Part shown: piece after piece, positions 24,047 through 31,637 of the stretch
Position numbering within the stretch: position 1 is the stretch's first letter
Layout: the number at the start of each line of letters is the position of its first letter
Source: an uncultured Candidatus Melainabacteria bacterium
Lineage (GTDB): Bacteria > Cyanobacteriota > Vampirovibrionia > Gastranaerophilales > Gastranaerophilaceae
Direction: 5' to 3'
Assembly: GCA_934693215.1 (NCBI GenBank)
Contig: CAKUVB010000002.1
Coordinates: 1 to 41,400, forward strand
Length of the DNA: 41,400 nucleotides
Position numbers and translations under genes: made by a program
Notes under the pieces: generated by a model
The model's database searches: none
Told to the model about the DNA's origin: nothing
Seen by the model: only the letters and a program-made list of their open reading frames with translations

Positions 24047-25021
24047 ATGGAAAATAATTTGGTCTCTGTAATAATTCCAGCATATAATCATGAAAAATAT
24101 GTGCAAGATACTATTAAATCAATAATTAGTCAGACATATCAAAATATAGAACTTATTATAGTTGATGATGGTTCAAAAGATAAGACTTGGCAAAAAATTC
24201 AAGAATTAAAAGAAGAATGTGAAAAAAGATTCGTTCGAATTCATTTTGAAACAAAAGCAAATGAAGGTACTTGTAAAACTCTTAATCGACTTATTGATTT
24301 GGCACATGGAGAGTATATTTATCTTATAGCATCTGATGATTTAGCTAAACCTGATGCCATAAAGTTTGAAGTAGAATTTTTATCGCAAAATTCTCAATAT
24401 GCTTTATGTGTAGGAGATAATGAAATAATAGATTCTGATAATAATGTTTGTTATTGGGATAATAAACAAAATATTATTTATGATGAAAATAATGCAACAT
24501 ATAAAACTTTTGGAGAATATTTACAAAAGACTAGAAAAATCGTAAATTTTCTTGCTGATGATTTTGGTACTTATTCAAGTTTGTATCAAGGTAATTATAT
24601 TCCAAATGGATATTTAATTAGAAAACAAGTCTTTGATAATATTAGATTCACTCCTGAAGCACCTTTGGAAGATTTTTATTTAATGTTACAAATTTCTAAA
24701 AAGTATAAAATGAAATATCTAAATAAGATTTTGTTTTCATATCGTTGGCATAATTCAAATACAATTAAACAAACTGAAAAAATGTATAATTATACTCTTA
24801 AAACAATTGATTATGAAGAAAAAATACTAAAAAGTTTAAAAAATAATACTATTCCAAAAGATGTATTAGTTATTAAAAAATATGGCATTTTGTACAAAAA
24901 AATAGGAATACCTTTTGTTTTTGAGATTAAAAAATACAAAAAATGGGAAGAAAAATTAATAATTATTAAATTATTAAACATTCCTATTTTTAAATACAAG
25001 AAAAAGATTAAAAATAAATAA
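24047..25021 (+). CDS. Family 2 glycosyltransferase
   Basis: A 324-residue GT-A fold enzyme, probably cytoplasmic face of the membrane, transferring a sugar from a nucleotide donor to a growing glycan. Seen: VSVIIPAYNHEKYVQDTI, SQTYQNIELIIVDDGSKD with the nucleotide-binding Asp pair, YLIASDDLAKPDA holding the metal-binding DxD-like motif, and LEDFYLMLQISKK, where an acidic residue could serve as base. No transmembrane segment is clear; the C-terminal 35 residues are hydrophobic and lysine-rich. Donor and acceptor cannot be deduced, though the clustered Fdt genes make dTDP-Fuc3NAc or dTDP-Qui3NAc a candidate donor. Confidence 0.9.
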   Translation: MENNLVSVIIPAYNHEKYVQDTIKSIISQTYQNIELIIVDDGSKDKTWQKIQELKEECEKRFVRIHFETKANEGTCKTLNRLIDLAHGEYIYLIASDDLAKPDAIKFEVEFLSQNSQYALCVGDNEIIDSDNNVCYWDNKQNIIYDENNATYKTFGEYLQKTRKIVNFLADDFGTYSSLYQGNYIPNGYLIRKQVFDNIRFTPEAPLEDFYLMLQISKKYKMKYLNKILFSYRWHNSNTIKQTEKMYNYTLKTIDYEEKILKSLKNNTIPKDVLVIKKYGILYKKIGIPFVFEIKKYKKWEEKLIIIKLLNIPIFKYKKKIKNK

Positions 25022-25022
25022 A

Positions 25023-25049
25023 AATCACAATACGATTATTATTGTGATT
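25023..25049. terminator. Bidirectional terminator between sugar cluster and rqcH
   Basis: Perfect 10-bp stem AATCACAATA / TATTGTGATT with a 7-base loop, between convergent genes; it touches the rqcH stop codon. Confidence 0.75.
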
Positions 25050-26646
25050 ACTTATCTCCTACTATAATTTCTTTTTCGTTTTTATAAGTAACGTATCCAA
25101 GATTAGATTTTGGTGGTTTTTTCAGGTTTTTGCGTTTTGTATAAATAACGCCTACCTTTGTTGATTCTGATGCCGTTGAATATTTTTTTGCCAATTTACA
25201 ACATTCATAAATCGTTCTCTCATCAGGTTCATTGGAATCTGAAACCTTCAACAAAATATGTGAGCCTGCACAGTTTTGGGTATGAAACCAATAATCTTCT
25301 CCTCTTGAAAGTTTTGAAACAATCATATCATTTTGACGATTATTTTTGCCAATATACACTCTAAACCCGTTTATCTCAATTGATTCAACAGTGCTATCCT
25401 GCTCTTTTTTGTTAGGGGTCGTATTAAAAGATATTTCTGAATCAATCTCTTTTAATACATTCAAATTCTCAGCCTTATCTATAGAATACTTAATTTGTTC
25501 TATATACTCCTTCTCAACCCTTAAGCCGTATTCCAATTCCGCTAATTTTTCCCTAGAATCTTTTGACTTTGCAAATAATTTATAATACTTTGATGCGTTT
25601 TCTTTCAATGTCTTGGTTTCATCTAGTGGTATCTCAATTTCTTTGTTTTCTTCCCAATCTTGAACAACCATAGATTTAGAAAAATCTTTTCCGTTATAAA
25701 GGTTTGCGAGGATTAAATCGCCATATTTTTTATATTCTTCACCTCTATCTTTTTTGGCGATTTGATAACTAATTTTCTTCAAAGAATTACAAACCTTTTT
25801 ATATTTCCCACCTATTATAGTTTGTAATTTTTGCGAAAGCTGTTTAAATATCACTCTCTCTTGCTCTCTAGAAAAGTATTCATCAATCATTTCATTAACA
25901 GTATCCTGTCTAACAGGATTGGATAAAAGTTCTGAATACAAAGAAAACTTATCACCGTCTATCGCAGGAGAAATATTTTGACCCTCTACATAATCTTTTA
26001 TTTTTTCAAGCGGTTTATCTTTTACAAGTTCTTGAAAACTTTTTGAAATTCCCAAAAAATCTTGATTTAGGGTTTCATAATTAATCTCTCCATTATATCG
26101 CAAAATATCTTTTTTGTACTCTTGTTCAGGTGGATAAACATAAGGCAGAGTTCCTGCTACCTCTCGTTCTCTACTTTTTTCTGAACCAACATTATGAGCA
26201 CAACCCAAAATTATCTTCGTATCTGAATTGTACAATATAACATTTGAATACTTACCCATCATCTCGATTGCGAGTGTTAAATTAATATTCTCGTCAAATT
26301 CATTCGAGGATTTGAAATCTATCTCCAATATACGTTCGTAATAAGGAACTCTCACATCTAATACTTTTGCACTCTCAATATGTTTTCTTAGCAACATACA
26401 AAACATAGGTGGTTGTTTAGGAAATGTAATGTCACGTCTTTTCATTGTTTCGTCATTCAAAAAACAAACATGGAAAAATGATGGATTAATATTAACATAC
26501 ATCTTTCTTCCACCTTGACGGTTTCTAAAAGAAAGTATAAAATCACGTCTTGTCGGTTGTTGAATTTTTTGTAATCTAGAATCTATAAGAAAATCTATAT
26601 TTTCTTCAACAAACGCTCTAAGAGTCAGGTAATCAAAATTAATCAT
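25048..26646 (-). CDS. rqcH: Ribosome-associated quality-control factor RqcH (NFACT family)
   Basis: A 532-residue NFACT protein. RqcH binds stalled 50S-peptidyl-tRNA complexes and directs alanine tailing for degradation. Seen: NFACT-N domain at the start (FDYLTLRAFVEENIDFLIDSR), a long helical middle with a predicted coiled coil (about residues 265-410), and the C-terminal NFACT-R domain with FRVYIGKNNRQND and DYWFHTQNCAGSHILLKV, the family hallmark. Older names are fibronectin-binding protein A or FbpA. It overlaps the 3' end of the cyclase-like gene by eight bases, so translation is coupled. Confidence 0.93.
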   Translation of the reverse strand: MINFDYLTLRAFVEENIDFLIDSRLQKIQQPTRRDFILSFRNRQGGRKMYVNINPSFFHVCFLNDETMKRRDITFPKQPPMFCMLLRKHIESAKVLDVRVPYYERILEIDFKSSNEFDENINLTLAIEMMGKYSNVILYNSDTKIILGCAHNVGSEKSREREVAGTLPYVYPPEQEYKKDILRYNGEINYETLNQDFLGISKSFQELVKDKPLEKIKDYVEGQNISPAIDGDKFSLYSELLSNPVRQDTVNEMIDEYFSREQERVIFKQLSQKLQTIIGGKYKKVCNSLKKISYQIAKKDRGEEYKKYGDLILANLYNGKDFSKSMVVQDWEENKEIEIPLDETKTLKENASKYYKLFAKSKDSREKLAELEYGLRVEKEYIEQIKYSIDKAENLNVLKEIDSEISFNTTPNKKEQDSTVESIEINGFRVYIGKNNRQNDMIVSKLSRGEDYWFHTQNCAGSHILLKVSDSNEPDERTIYECCKLAKKYSTASESTKVGVIYTKRKNLKKPPKSNLGYVTYKNEKEIIVGDK

Positions 26647-27736
26647 CTTCTACAAACCTCTCCAATTCATAAAAATTAAGTTGAGGGTTTTCGCTATGAA
26701 TACTTATACTGCCTTTTCGTTTAGCAACAACCTTATCCTGAACACAATTAATTGTGTTTTCTGAAATCAAAAATCTCGTACTATGGAAAATACAAGCATT
26801 CTCCAGTCTGGCTGCTATATCCGAAATATTCCCAAGCACCGTATAATTGGCAAAATTCTCTGAACCCAAAATTCCAAAAATAGAATATTCTGTATCCATA
26901 CCACAAGAAATTTTTATATTATTAGACTTTACTAAACTATTAATTTCGTTTACGGCTTTGATTGCGTTGATTACATTCTTTTTATCCAACCAATAAGCAA
27001 CGATTGTATTATTACTCGTTTTATCAATAATTCCACCATACTTCAAAACACCATCTACAACAATTTTGAACACTTCGTTTATCGTGCTAACAATTTCTTT
27101 TGGTGAAGTATCATCTAAATACAACTGTGCAACACGAAGTTTGAAACAACATAGTGTAACATCAATTTTTCTAGGTTGTTGAATAATGTTTTTGATAAAA
27201 GGTATTGAATTTGGAAATTGGTTTATATCGTATCCAAATAATTTAACATTATTGATTAGTTTTGTTTGTTTCATCGCAGTTTTTGATGTTGTTAAAATAG
27301 ATAAAACAAAAGTTTGAATCAAAACAGGCCACACAATAGGTATCCAAATATGTGAAAAACGGCTTGTCGTAATACAAAACAAGCAATAGCCAAATATCAT
27401 GATTAATCCTAACGAAAAATCTATAAAAACATTCGGAATAACAATTGACACAAGAGTTATACCCAAAACAACAACTCCACAAAATCCAATATCAAAAATC
27501 AATGGATAGTTTGTTAACTCCAAGTTCGGAATTGCCGGAACAGAGTTTGACAAAACAAAATGTTCTGCACCAAAATCAAGAATAGGTTGAAGTGTGCTAG
27601 GTTGTACTCTCGAAAAAAGAGTATATAATTCAGCCATTTTTATAACAGGTTTGAATATAAATAAGCAAGTTATAAACAACAAACCTGTTATTGCCATTAA
27701 TATATAGGGTCTGTATTGTTTATTTAGCAACCCCAT
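26639..27736 (-). CDS. Membrane protein with degenerate class III cyclase homology domain
   Basis: A 365-residue protein. Hydrophobic segments lie near 11-29, 78-103, 105-125 and 131-150, with a short extracytoplasmic stretch (30-77). From about 190 a class III nucleotidyl-cyclase domain is recognisable: KYGGIIDKTSNNTIVAYW (232-249), GILGSENFANYTVLGNISDIAARLENA. The two metal-binding aspartates are missing: the first position reads DVTLCCFKL where active enzymes have FxDIxGFT, and the second reads TSNN where active ones have xGD. The Asn-Arg pair of VNxAxRLE is only half kept. It is therefore probably a pseudoenzyme or sensor. It overlaps thyX by 17 bases and rqcH by eight. Confidence 0.75.
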   Translation of the reverse strand: MGLLNKQYRPYILMAITGLLFITCLFIFKPVIKMAELYTLFSRVQPSTLQPILDFGAEHFVLSNSVPAIPNLELTNYPLIFDIGFCGVVVLGITLVSIVIPNVFIDFSLGLIMIFGYCLFCITTSRFSHIWIPIVWPVLIQTFVLSILTTSKTAMKQTKLINNVKLFGYDINQFPNSIPFIKNIIQQPRKIDVTLCCFKLRVAQLYLDDTSPKEIVSTINEVFKIVVDGVLKYGGIIDKTSNNTIVAYWLDKKNVINAIKAVNEINSLVKSNNIKISCGMDTEYSIFGILGSENFANYTVLGNISDIAARLENACIFHSTRFLISENTINCVQDKVVAKRKGSISIHSENPQLNFYELERFVEDD

Positions 27737-28436
27737 TTAAAACTTCCTCTTTCTTAGACTTTCTGCCACAGCATTTGTCCTCATCGCAAAAGCCTAAACG
27801 CTCGCATTTTGGAACTAAATAATCTTTTAACCAAGGCTCTTGTTTTACAAGTTCATCACACATACCCTTAACAAGAAGTCTAATTTCATACTGTGCTCTT
27901 GTGCATAATCTTAAGTTTGCTAAATGTATAAGTTCTCTTAAATTTAATGAAGCAACCATTGAACTTGCAGTTGCGTTAGGAAGTACAAAACGAGCATCTT
28001 CAGCAGGAATCCCAGCTTCTGTAAACTCAAGATATTTGTTTGAGATATCTTGCATAAATGCTTCAAATTTTTGTTTCAACTCTGGATTACGTTCAATCGT
28101 TGGTGGAATAATGTAATCAAATTGACCCTTTTCTTTAACATATCTTTGAGATTTTTGAGAAAAAGACATGTGACGATGTCTAACAAGCTGGTGGGTACAA
28201 GCTCTCGATACATTCGAAATTGCAAAACTAACTTGTATATGCTCAATAGTTGAATAATGACCAGAGGACACTACTCGAGATATAAGTTTCAACATTTTTT
28301 CATCATCAGCATCACAATCAAAAATGTTTAACGGTGAATCTGCACTATAACAAGTTCTACAAGCTGTATATATTGTTCTCAAAAGATTTTCAGGCTTTGA
28401 TATAAGTCTGACCTCTGGTTTATTATTATGAGTCAT
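27720..28436 (-). CDS. thyX: Flavin-dependent thymidylate synthase
   Basis: ThyX methylates dUMP to dTMP using FAD, NADPH and methylenetetrahydrofolate. The 238 residues contain the diagnostic RHRHMSFSQKSQRY (fits RHRxxSxxxxSxRY), STIEHIQVSFAISNVSRACTHQLV before it, and RLCTRAQYEIR near the C-terminus with the substrate-binding Arg. A cysteine-rich tail (CERLGFCDEDKCCG) follows, as in many ThyX. AGAGG lies before the ATG. First gene of a three-gene overlapping unit with the cyclase-like gene and rqcH. Confidence 0.96.
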   Translation of the reverse strand: MTHNNKPEVRLISKPENLLRTIYTACRTCYSADSPLNIFDCDADDEKMLKLISRVVSSGHYSTIEHIQVSFAISNVSRACTHQLVRHRHMSFSQKSQRYVKEKGQFDYIIPPTIERNPELKQKFEAFMQDISNKYLEFTEAGIPAEDARFVLPNATASSMVASLNLRELIHLANLRLCTRAQYEIRLLVKGMCDELVKQEPWLKDYLVPKCERLGFCDEDKCCGRKSKKEEVLNGVAK

Positions 28437-28570
28437 AACCTCTCCCTTTTATAAAATAATCACATACTCCTTGACTCATTTTATCATAGAGAATAGTGGA
28501 ATGTAAAATTGTTATTAATATCATAAAAAATTGTAATCATTTTTTCGACAAATTGTTATTCTACATAAAA

Positions 28571-28599
28571 AAAAGAGATTGATATTATCAATCTCTTTT
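28571..28599 (-). terminator. Rho-independent terminator of rpmE
   Basis: Perfect 13-bp stem AAAAGAGATTGAT / ATCAATCTCTTTT with a three-base loop, running into a T tract on the minus strand. Confidence 0.85.
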
Positions 28600-28626
28600 C
28601 CGTAAAATCTTAACATTAAACTGTTA

Positions 28627-28827
28627 CTATTTTTGTCCGTAACGTTTTTTGAATCTTTCAACTCTACCTTCTGAGTCAAGAATTTTTTGTTGACCTGTAT
28701 AGAAAGGGTGGCAGTTGTTGCAAATTTCAACTGTGATGTTTTCTGCAACAGATGCTGTTTCTATTTCGTTACCGCAAACACATTTGATAACAGTTTTTTT
28801 ATAATCAGGATGTATTCCTTTTTTCAT
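28627..28827 (-). CDS. rpmE: 50S ribosomal protein L31
   Basis: A 66-residue L31. Starts MKKGIHPDYKKT and has the zinc-binding cysteines in CVCG and CNNC, with CHPFYTGQQK completing the family pattern, so this is the zinc-containing (C+) form used when zinc is ample. The ATG at 28827 is preceded by AGAAGG. The frame remains open upstream to 28968, but those residues are not part of L31. A TATAAT (plus 28882-28887, minus strand) gives a leader of about 50 bases containing a small hairpin. Confidence 0.96.
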   Translation of the reverse strand: MKKGIHPDYKKTVIKCVCGNEIETASVAENITVEICNNCHPFYTGQQKILDSEGRVERFKKRYGQK

Positions 28828-28843
28828 GATTACCTTCTTTCTA

Positions 28844-28863
28844 TCCAAGATTCCAAACTTGGA
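28844..28863 (-). promoter_or_regulatory. Small hairpin in the rpmE leader
   Basis: TCCAAG / CTTGGA, a 6-bp inverted repeat with an eight-base loop, seven bases upstream of the L31 ribosome binding site. It could be an autoregulatory L31 site, as ribosomal-protein leaders are in other bacteria, but this is weak evidence. Confidence 0.3.
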
Positions 28864-28966
28864 CAATTTATTTTTCGACTTATTATATTCTAACTCTAAA
28901 ATTTTTCCATGCAAGTACTCATGGTGTTTTAAAAGATTCTTGTAAAAATTTTTTAACAATTTAACC

Positions 28967-29024
28967 ATGTTACTATTGACAGTAACATTTGTTTATAATA
29001 TTTTGTTTCTATGAATAGTAACAT
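28967..29024 (+). promoter_or_regulatory. Candidate TrpR operator and trpR promoter
   Basis: ATGTTACT (28967-28974) and AGTAACAT (28981-28988) form a perfect 8-bp dyad with six bases between. A third AGTAACAT sits at 29017-29024, inside the first codons of trpR and 36 bp on. TTGACA (28976-28981) lies in the dyad. A -10 could be TATTTT (28999-29004, 17-base spacer, ATG six bases later) or TATAAT (28994-28999, spacer 12, too short). The ACT...AGT core resembles the E. coli trp operator's ACTAGT...ACTAGT layout. No ribosome binding site precedes the ATG. Confidence 0.6.
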
Positions 29025-29301
29025 TGAAGAAATTACAAATTTTATACTTAAATTGAATTCTAAAGAAGAAGCTCAAGCTTTTTTGAAGGAAATGCTTTCG
29101 GAAGCCGAAATGTCAGCACTATCTAAACGATGGCGTATTCTGTCTATGTTGGCAGAAGGTAGAACTCAACGTGACATAGTAAAAGAACTAAAAGTTAGTC
29201 TTTGCAAAGTTACAAGAGGTTCTAAACTTCTCAAGGATAAAAATTCGGTTATAACAAAACATTTTATGGAGAATTCTAATTATGGAAACAACAATGATTA
29301 A
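29011..29301 (+). CDS. trpR: Trp repressor family transcription regulator
   Basis: A 96-residue all-helical TrpR-family protein. The helix-turn-helix GRTQRDIVKELKVSLCKVTRGSKLLKD matches the repressor's recognition region, including the VTRGSxxLK run seen as ITRGSNSLK in E. coli TrpR; upstream SEAEMSALSKRWRILSMLAEG fits the core helices. When bound to tryptophan such proteins repress trp genes. Its last 20 bases overlap the start of trpB, and a perfect dyad lies over its own promoter, so autoregulation of the trpR-trpB unit is likely. The YerC subgroup, found in Gram-positives, is the alternative label. Confidence 0.85.
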   Translation: MNSNIEEITNFILKLNSKEEAQAFLKEMLSEAEMSALSKRWRILSMLAEGRTQRDIVKELKVSLCKVTRGSKLLKDKNSVITKHFMENSNYGNNND

Positions 29302-30481
29302 CAATATATTACCAACAAAAGATGGATTTTTTGGAAATTATGGCGGTCAATATTTACCTGAAGGACTAAAAGCTGAGTTTCAAAAAATAACTGAATATTT
29401 TATGAAGCTTAAAGACGATGTTATCTTCAACCAAGAATTAAACGACCTTCTAAAATACTATGTTGGACGTCCAAGCCCTGTATATTTTGCAAAAAACCTA
29501 TCAGAAAAATACGGTGCAGAAATATATCTAAAAAGAGAGGACCTAAATCATACCGGTGCTCATAAAATTAATCACTGTTTAGGCGAAGCATTATTAGCTA
29601 AAAGAATGGGAAAAACTAAAATTATTGCAGAAACAGGAGCAGGACAACATGGTGTAGCTACTGCAACTGCAGCAGCTTTGTTGGGGCTTGAATGTGATAT
29701 ATACATGGGAGAAACTGATATCCAAAAAGCCAAACCTAACGTAGAAAAAATGAAAATATTAGGTGCAAATATTGTTTCTGTAAAAAGTGGAACAATGACC
29801 CTAAAAGAAGCAGTAGATGAGGCATTAATTGCGTATTCAAAAGAATATGAAACAGCCTTGTACGCAATAGGTTCTGTTGTTGGCCCCCACCCATTCCCAA
29901 TGATTGTTGAACATTTCCAAACAATAATAGGTAAAGAAGCACACAAACAAATCCTAGAGATGACAGGAGATATGCCTAACCATGTTGTCGCTTGTGTTGG
30001 TGGTGGCTCAAATGCAATCGGTATTTTTAACGGATTTTTAGATGAAGAAAATGTAAAAATCTACGGAGTTGAGCCAATGGGAAAAGGTGAAAAAATCGGT
30101 GAGAATGCGGCAAGTATAACTTATGGAAAAGAAGGTATATTACATGGATTCAAATGCTTGCTCTTACAAGATGAGAACGGTAATCCTGCAAACGCATATT
30201 CTGTTGCAAGTGGCTTAGATTATCCGGGAATTGGTCCAAAACATTGTTATCTAAATGATACCGGACGTGTAAACTATGTGACAATCAATGACAAAGAAGC
30301 TATTTCTGCGTTTTATGAGCTTTCAAGGTTAGAAGGTATTATTCCTGCATTAGAAAGTTCTCACGCAGTAGCTTATGCACTCAAACTTGCACAACAAAAT
30401 CCTAATGACAAAATTCTTGTAAATCTCTCAGGACGTGGAGATAAAGATATAGAATTTGTATTAGAAAATTATTCTTTATAA
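29282..30481 (+). CDS. trpB: Tryptophan synthase beta chain
   Basis: A 399-residue type 1 TrpB that joins indole and serine to tryptophan with PLP. Seen: GGQYLPEGL, KREDLNHTGAHKINHCLGEA with the Schiff-base lysine (HK), AETGAGQHGVATATA, the phosphate loop GGGSNAIG, and LSGRGDKD at the C-terminus. The start overlaps trpR by 20 bases, with GGAG 12 bases upstream. No trpA follows; a terminator ends the unit. Without TrpA nearby the enzyme may salvage indole, or trpA may be elsewhere on the chromosome. Confidence 0.96.
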   Translation: METTMINNILPTKDGFFGNYGGQYLPEGLKAEFQKITEYFMKLKDDVIFNQELNDLLKYYVGRPSPVYFAKNLSEKYGAEIYLKREDLNHTGAHKINHCLGEALLAKRMGKTKIIAETGAGQHGVATATAAALLGLECDIYMGETDIQKAKPNVEKMKILGANIVSVKSGTMTLKEAVDEALIAYSKEYETALYAIGSVVGPHPFPMIVEHFQTIIGKEAHKQILEMTGDMPNHVVACVGGGSNAIGIFNGFLDEENVKIYGVEPMGKGEKIGENAASITYGKEGILHGFKCLLLQDENGNPANAYSVASGLDYPGIGPKHCYLNDTGRVNYVTINDKEAISAFYELSRLEGIIPALESSHAVAYALKLAQQNPNDKILVNLSGRGDKDIEFVLENYSL

Positions 30482-30507
30482 AGAAGCGATATAACACTTA
30501 ATTAACC

Positions 30508-30537
30508 GAGGAGAAATTATTTTTCTCCTCTATTTTT
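30508..30537 (+). terminator. Rho-independent terminator of trpR-trpB
   Basis: Perfect 9-bp stem GAGGAGAAA / TTTCTCCTC with a TTATT-like loop, followed by TATTTTTT. Confidence 0.9.
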
Positions 30538-30560
30538 TAGCAAAGAAAAATTCTTAGTTA

Positions 30561-30830
30561 TTATTTTTTAAATTTTTTAAATAAATATATACCCGTAGCT
30601 ATCAATCCACCAAGAGTAATTGTACCTCCTAAAATTTTTATCCCTGTAGGAGTTGAATGTCTATCTTTGAATCTATATTTTTTATTTGCTTTGTCCAAAC
30701 CATCTTGTGCCTGACGTCTTGTAGTCACAAGTTCTCTATAGTTATCCAAAGGACTATTTTTTATCTGCAAGTCCGATGGAATTGCCGTACCTGTAACTGT
30801 TGGCGGTGGAAGGTGCATATTTACTGACAT
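30561..30830 (-). CDS. Small protein with C-terminal membrane anchor, function unknown
   Basis: An 89-residue protein. The first half is polar with PPP and several charged residues (RRQAQDGLDKANKKYRFKDRH), followed by one hydrophobic segment IKILGGTITLGGLIATGIYLF and a short KKFKK tail, a tail-anchored arrangement with a positively charged end. No family recognised. It follows the GNAT-like gene with a nine-base gap and probably shares its transcript. Confidence 0.6.
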   Translation of the reverse strand: MSVNMHLPPPTVTGTAIPSDLQIKNSPLDNYRELVTTRRQAQDGLDKANKKYRFKDRHSTPTGIKILGGTITLGGLIATGIYLFKKFKK

Positions 30831-30839
30831 AATTTTCCT

Positions 30840-31478
30840 TTATAAGAGCATTTTATACATTAACAATCTATTGATTTCTTCTTTTGGGAGATACATCATT
30901 CCAACTATTCTAGGTGAAATAATTGAGTTTTCTCCACGTTCCCAGTTTTTCATTATCTCATTTTTTTGAGTATCTAAAAAGCGGAAACCCAGTTTGTAAA
31001 AGAAACCTGCAGAAGATGTTTGACCGTCTGTGATTTTTACATCAACAATGATTCTGCCTTCGGTATCTTTATCTGAAACTGATTTTTCAACCAATGATTT
31101 GACGGCTTTTCTTCCTTCGCCCTTGTATCTGACCGGTGATGAAATGAAATCTATCATATAACAACTTTTTACATAATATTCATTGGCTTCATCAGGGATT
31201 TTGAATGATACAAGCTTGTATTTAGAAGATAATTTCATCAAATTATCAATATTGGTCTTTGGAACTTTTGTATCAGATATATAATCCGATGATATCTCAC
31301 CTTTGACCATATATTTTTCATATTTTCTTATTTTATGATATTTAATTTTGCATTTTGGAATTTCGGTTGTTTTTTCTTCTTCTGGTTTTTGCACAGAATG
31401 GCGTATTGCAGTTGTACCGCCAACTTGCGATTGAATACCCGAACCTATTGATAGAATTTCTCCAGATGAAAGTACCAT
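30840..31478 (-). CDS. Putative GNAT-like acetyltransferase, orphan
   Basis: A 212-residue protein. The C-terminal half has features of the GNAT fold: YKGEGRKAVKSLVEKSV resembling the acetyl-CoA loop (motif A, R/Q-x-x-G-x-G/A), GRIIVDVKIT as a central strand, and SAGFFYKLGFRF resembling motif B. The N-terminus (about 60 residues) is low in structure and begins with MVLSSGEILSIGSG. Substrate unknown. ATG 31478 is chosen because GAGGTGG lies just upstream; in-frame codons back to 31565 lack a ribosome binding site. The gene is divergent from prfA and followed by a tail-anchored small protein. Confidence 0.55.
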   Translation of the reverse strand: MVLSSGEILSIGSGIQSQVGGTTAIRHSVQKPEEEKTTEIPKCKIKYHKIRKYEKYMVKGEISSDYISDTKVPKTNIDNLMKLSSKYKLVSFKIPDEANEYYVKSCYMIDFISSPVRYKGEGRKAVKSLVEKSVSDKDTEGRIIVDVKITDGQTSSAGFFYKLGFRFLDTQKNEIMKNWERGENSIISPRIVGMMYLPKEEINRLLMYKMLL

Positions 31479-31607
31479 TTTCCACCTCGATTTTTCCCAG
31501 TAACTTGTATATATATAAAGTATTTTTTTTAGAATATTTTGACCTTTTGTAAAGAAATGTTGCAAAAACCCTTTATGTTTTCTTCTTTTATTCGTTTTAT
31601 TTTTTGT

Positions 31608-31613
31608 TATAAT
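31608..31613 (+). promoter_or_regulatory. -10 element of the prfA operon
   Basis: TATAAT at 31608-31613 in a T-rich stretch, 24 bases before the prfA ATG, with AGAGG as ribosome binding site. A good -35 is not evident. Confidence 0.45.
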
Positions 31614-31637
31614 GATTACAATTAGAGGTAAAAATTT

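Noticed and set aside
26639..27736. Active adenylate cyclase
   Set aside because: Both metal-binding aspartates are missing in the best alignment by eye.
28627..28968. Longer 113-residue version of L31
   Set aside because: The upstream 47 codons do not match L31 and would start before the likely promoter; the MKKGIHPDY start has its own ribosome binding site.
29572..29946. Long open frame on the strand opposite trpB
   Set aside because: It lies fully within a well-conserved gene, has no ribosome binding site and its sequence mirrors trpB codon structure.
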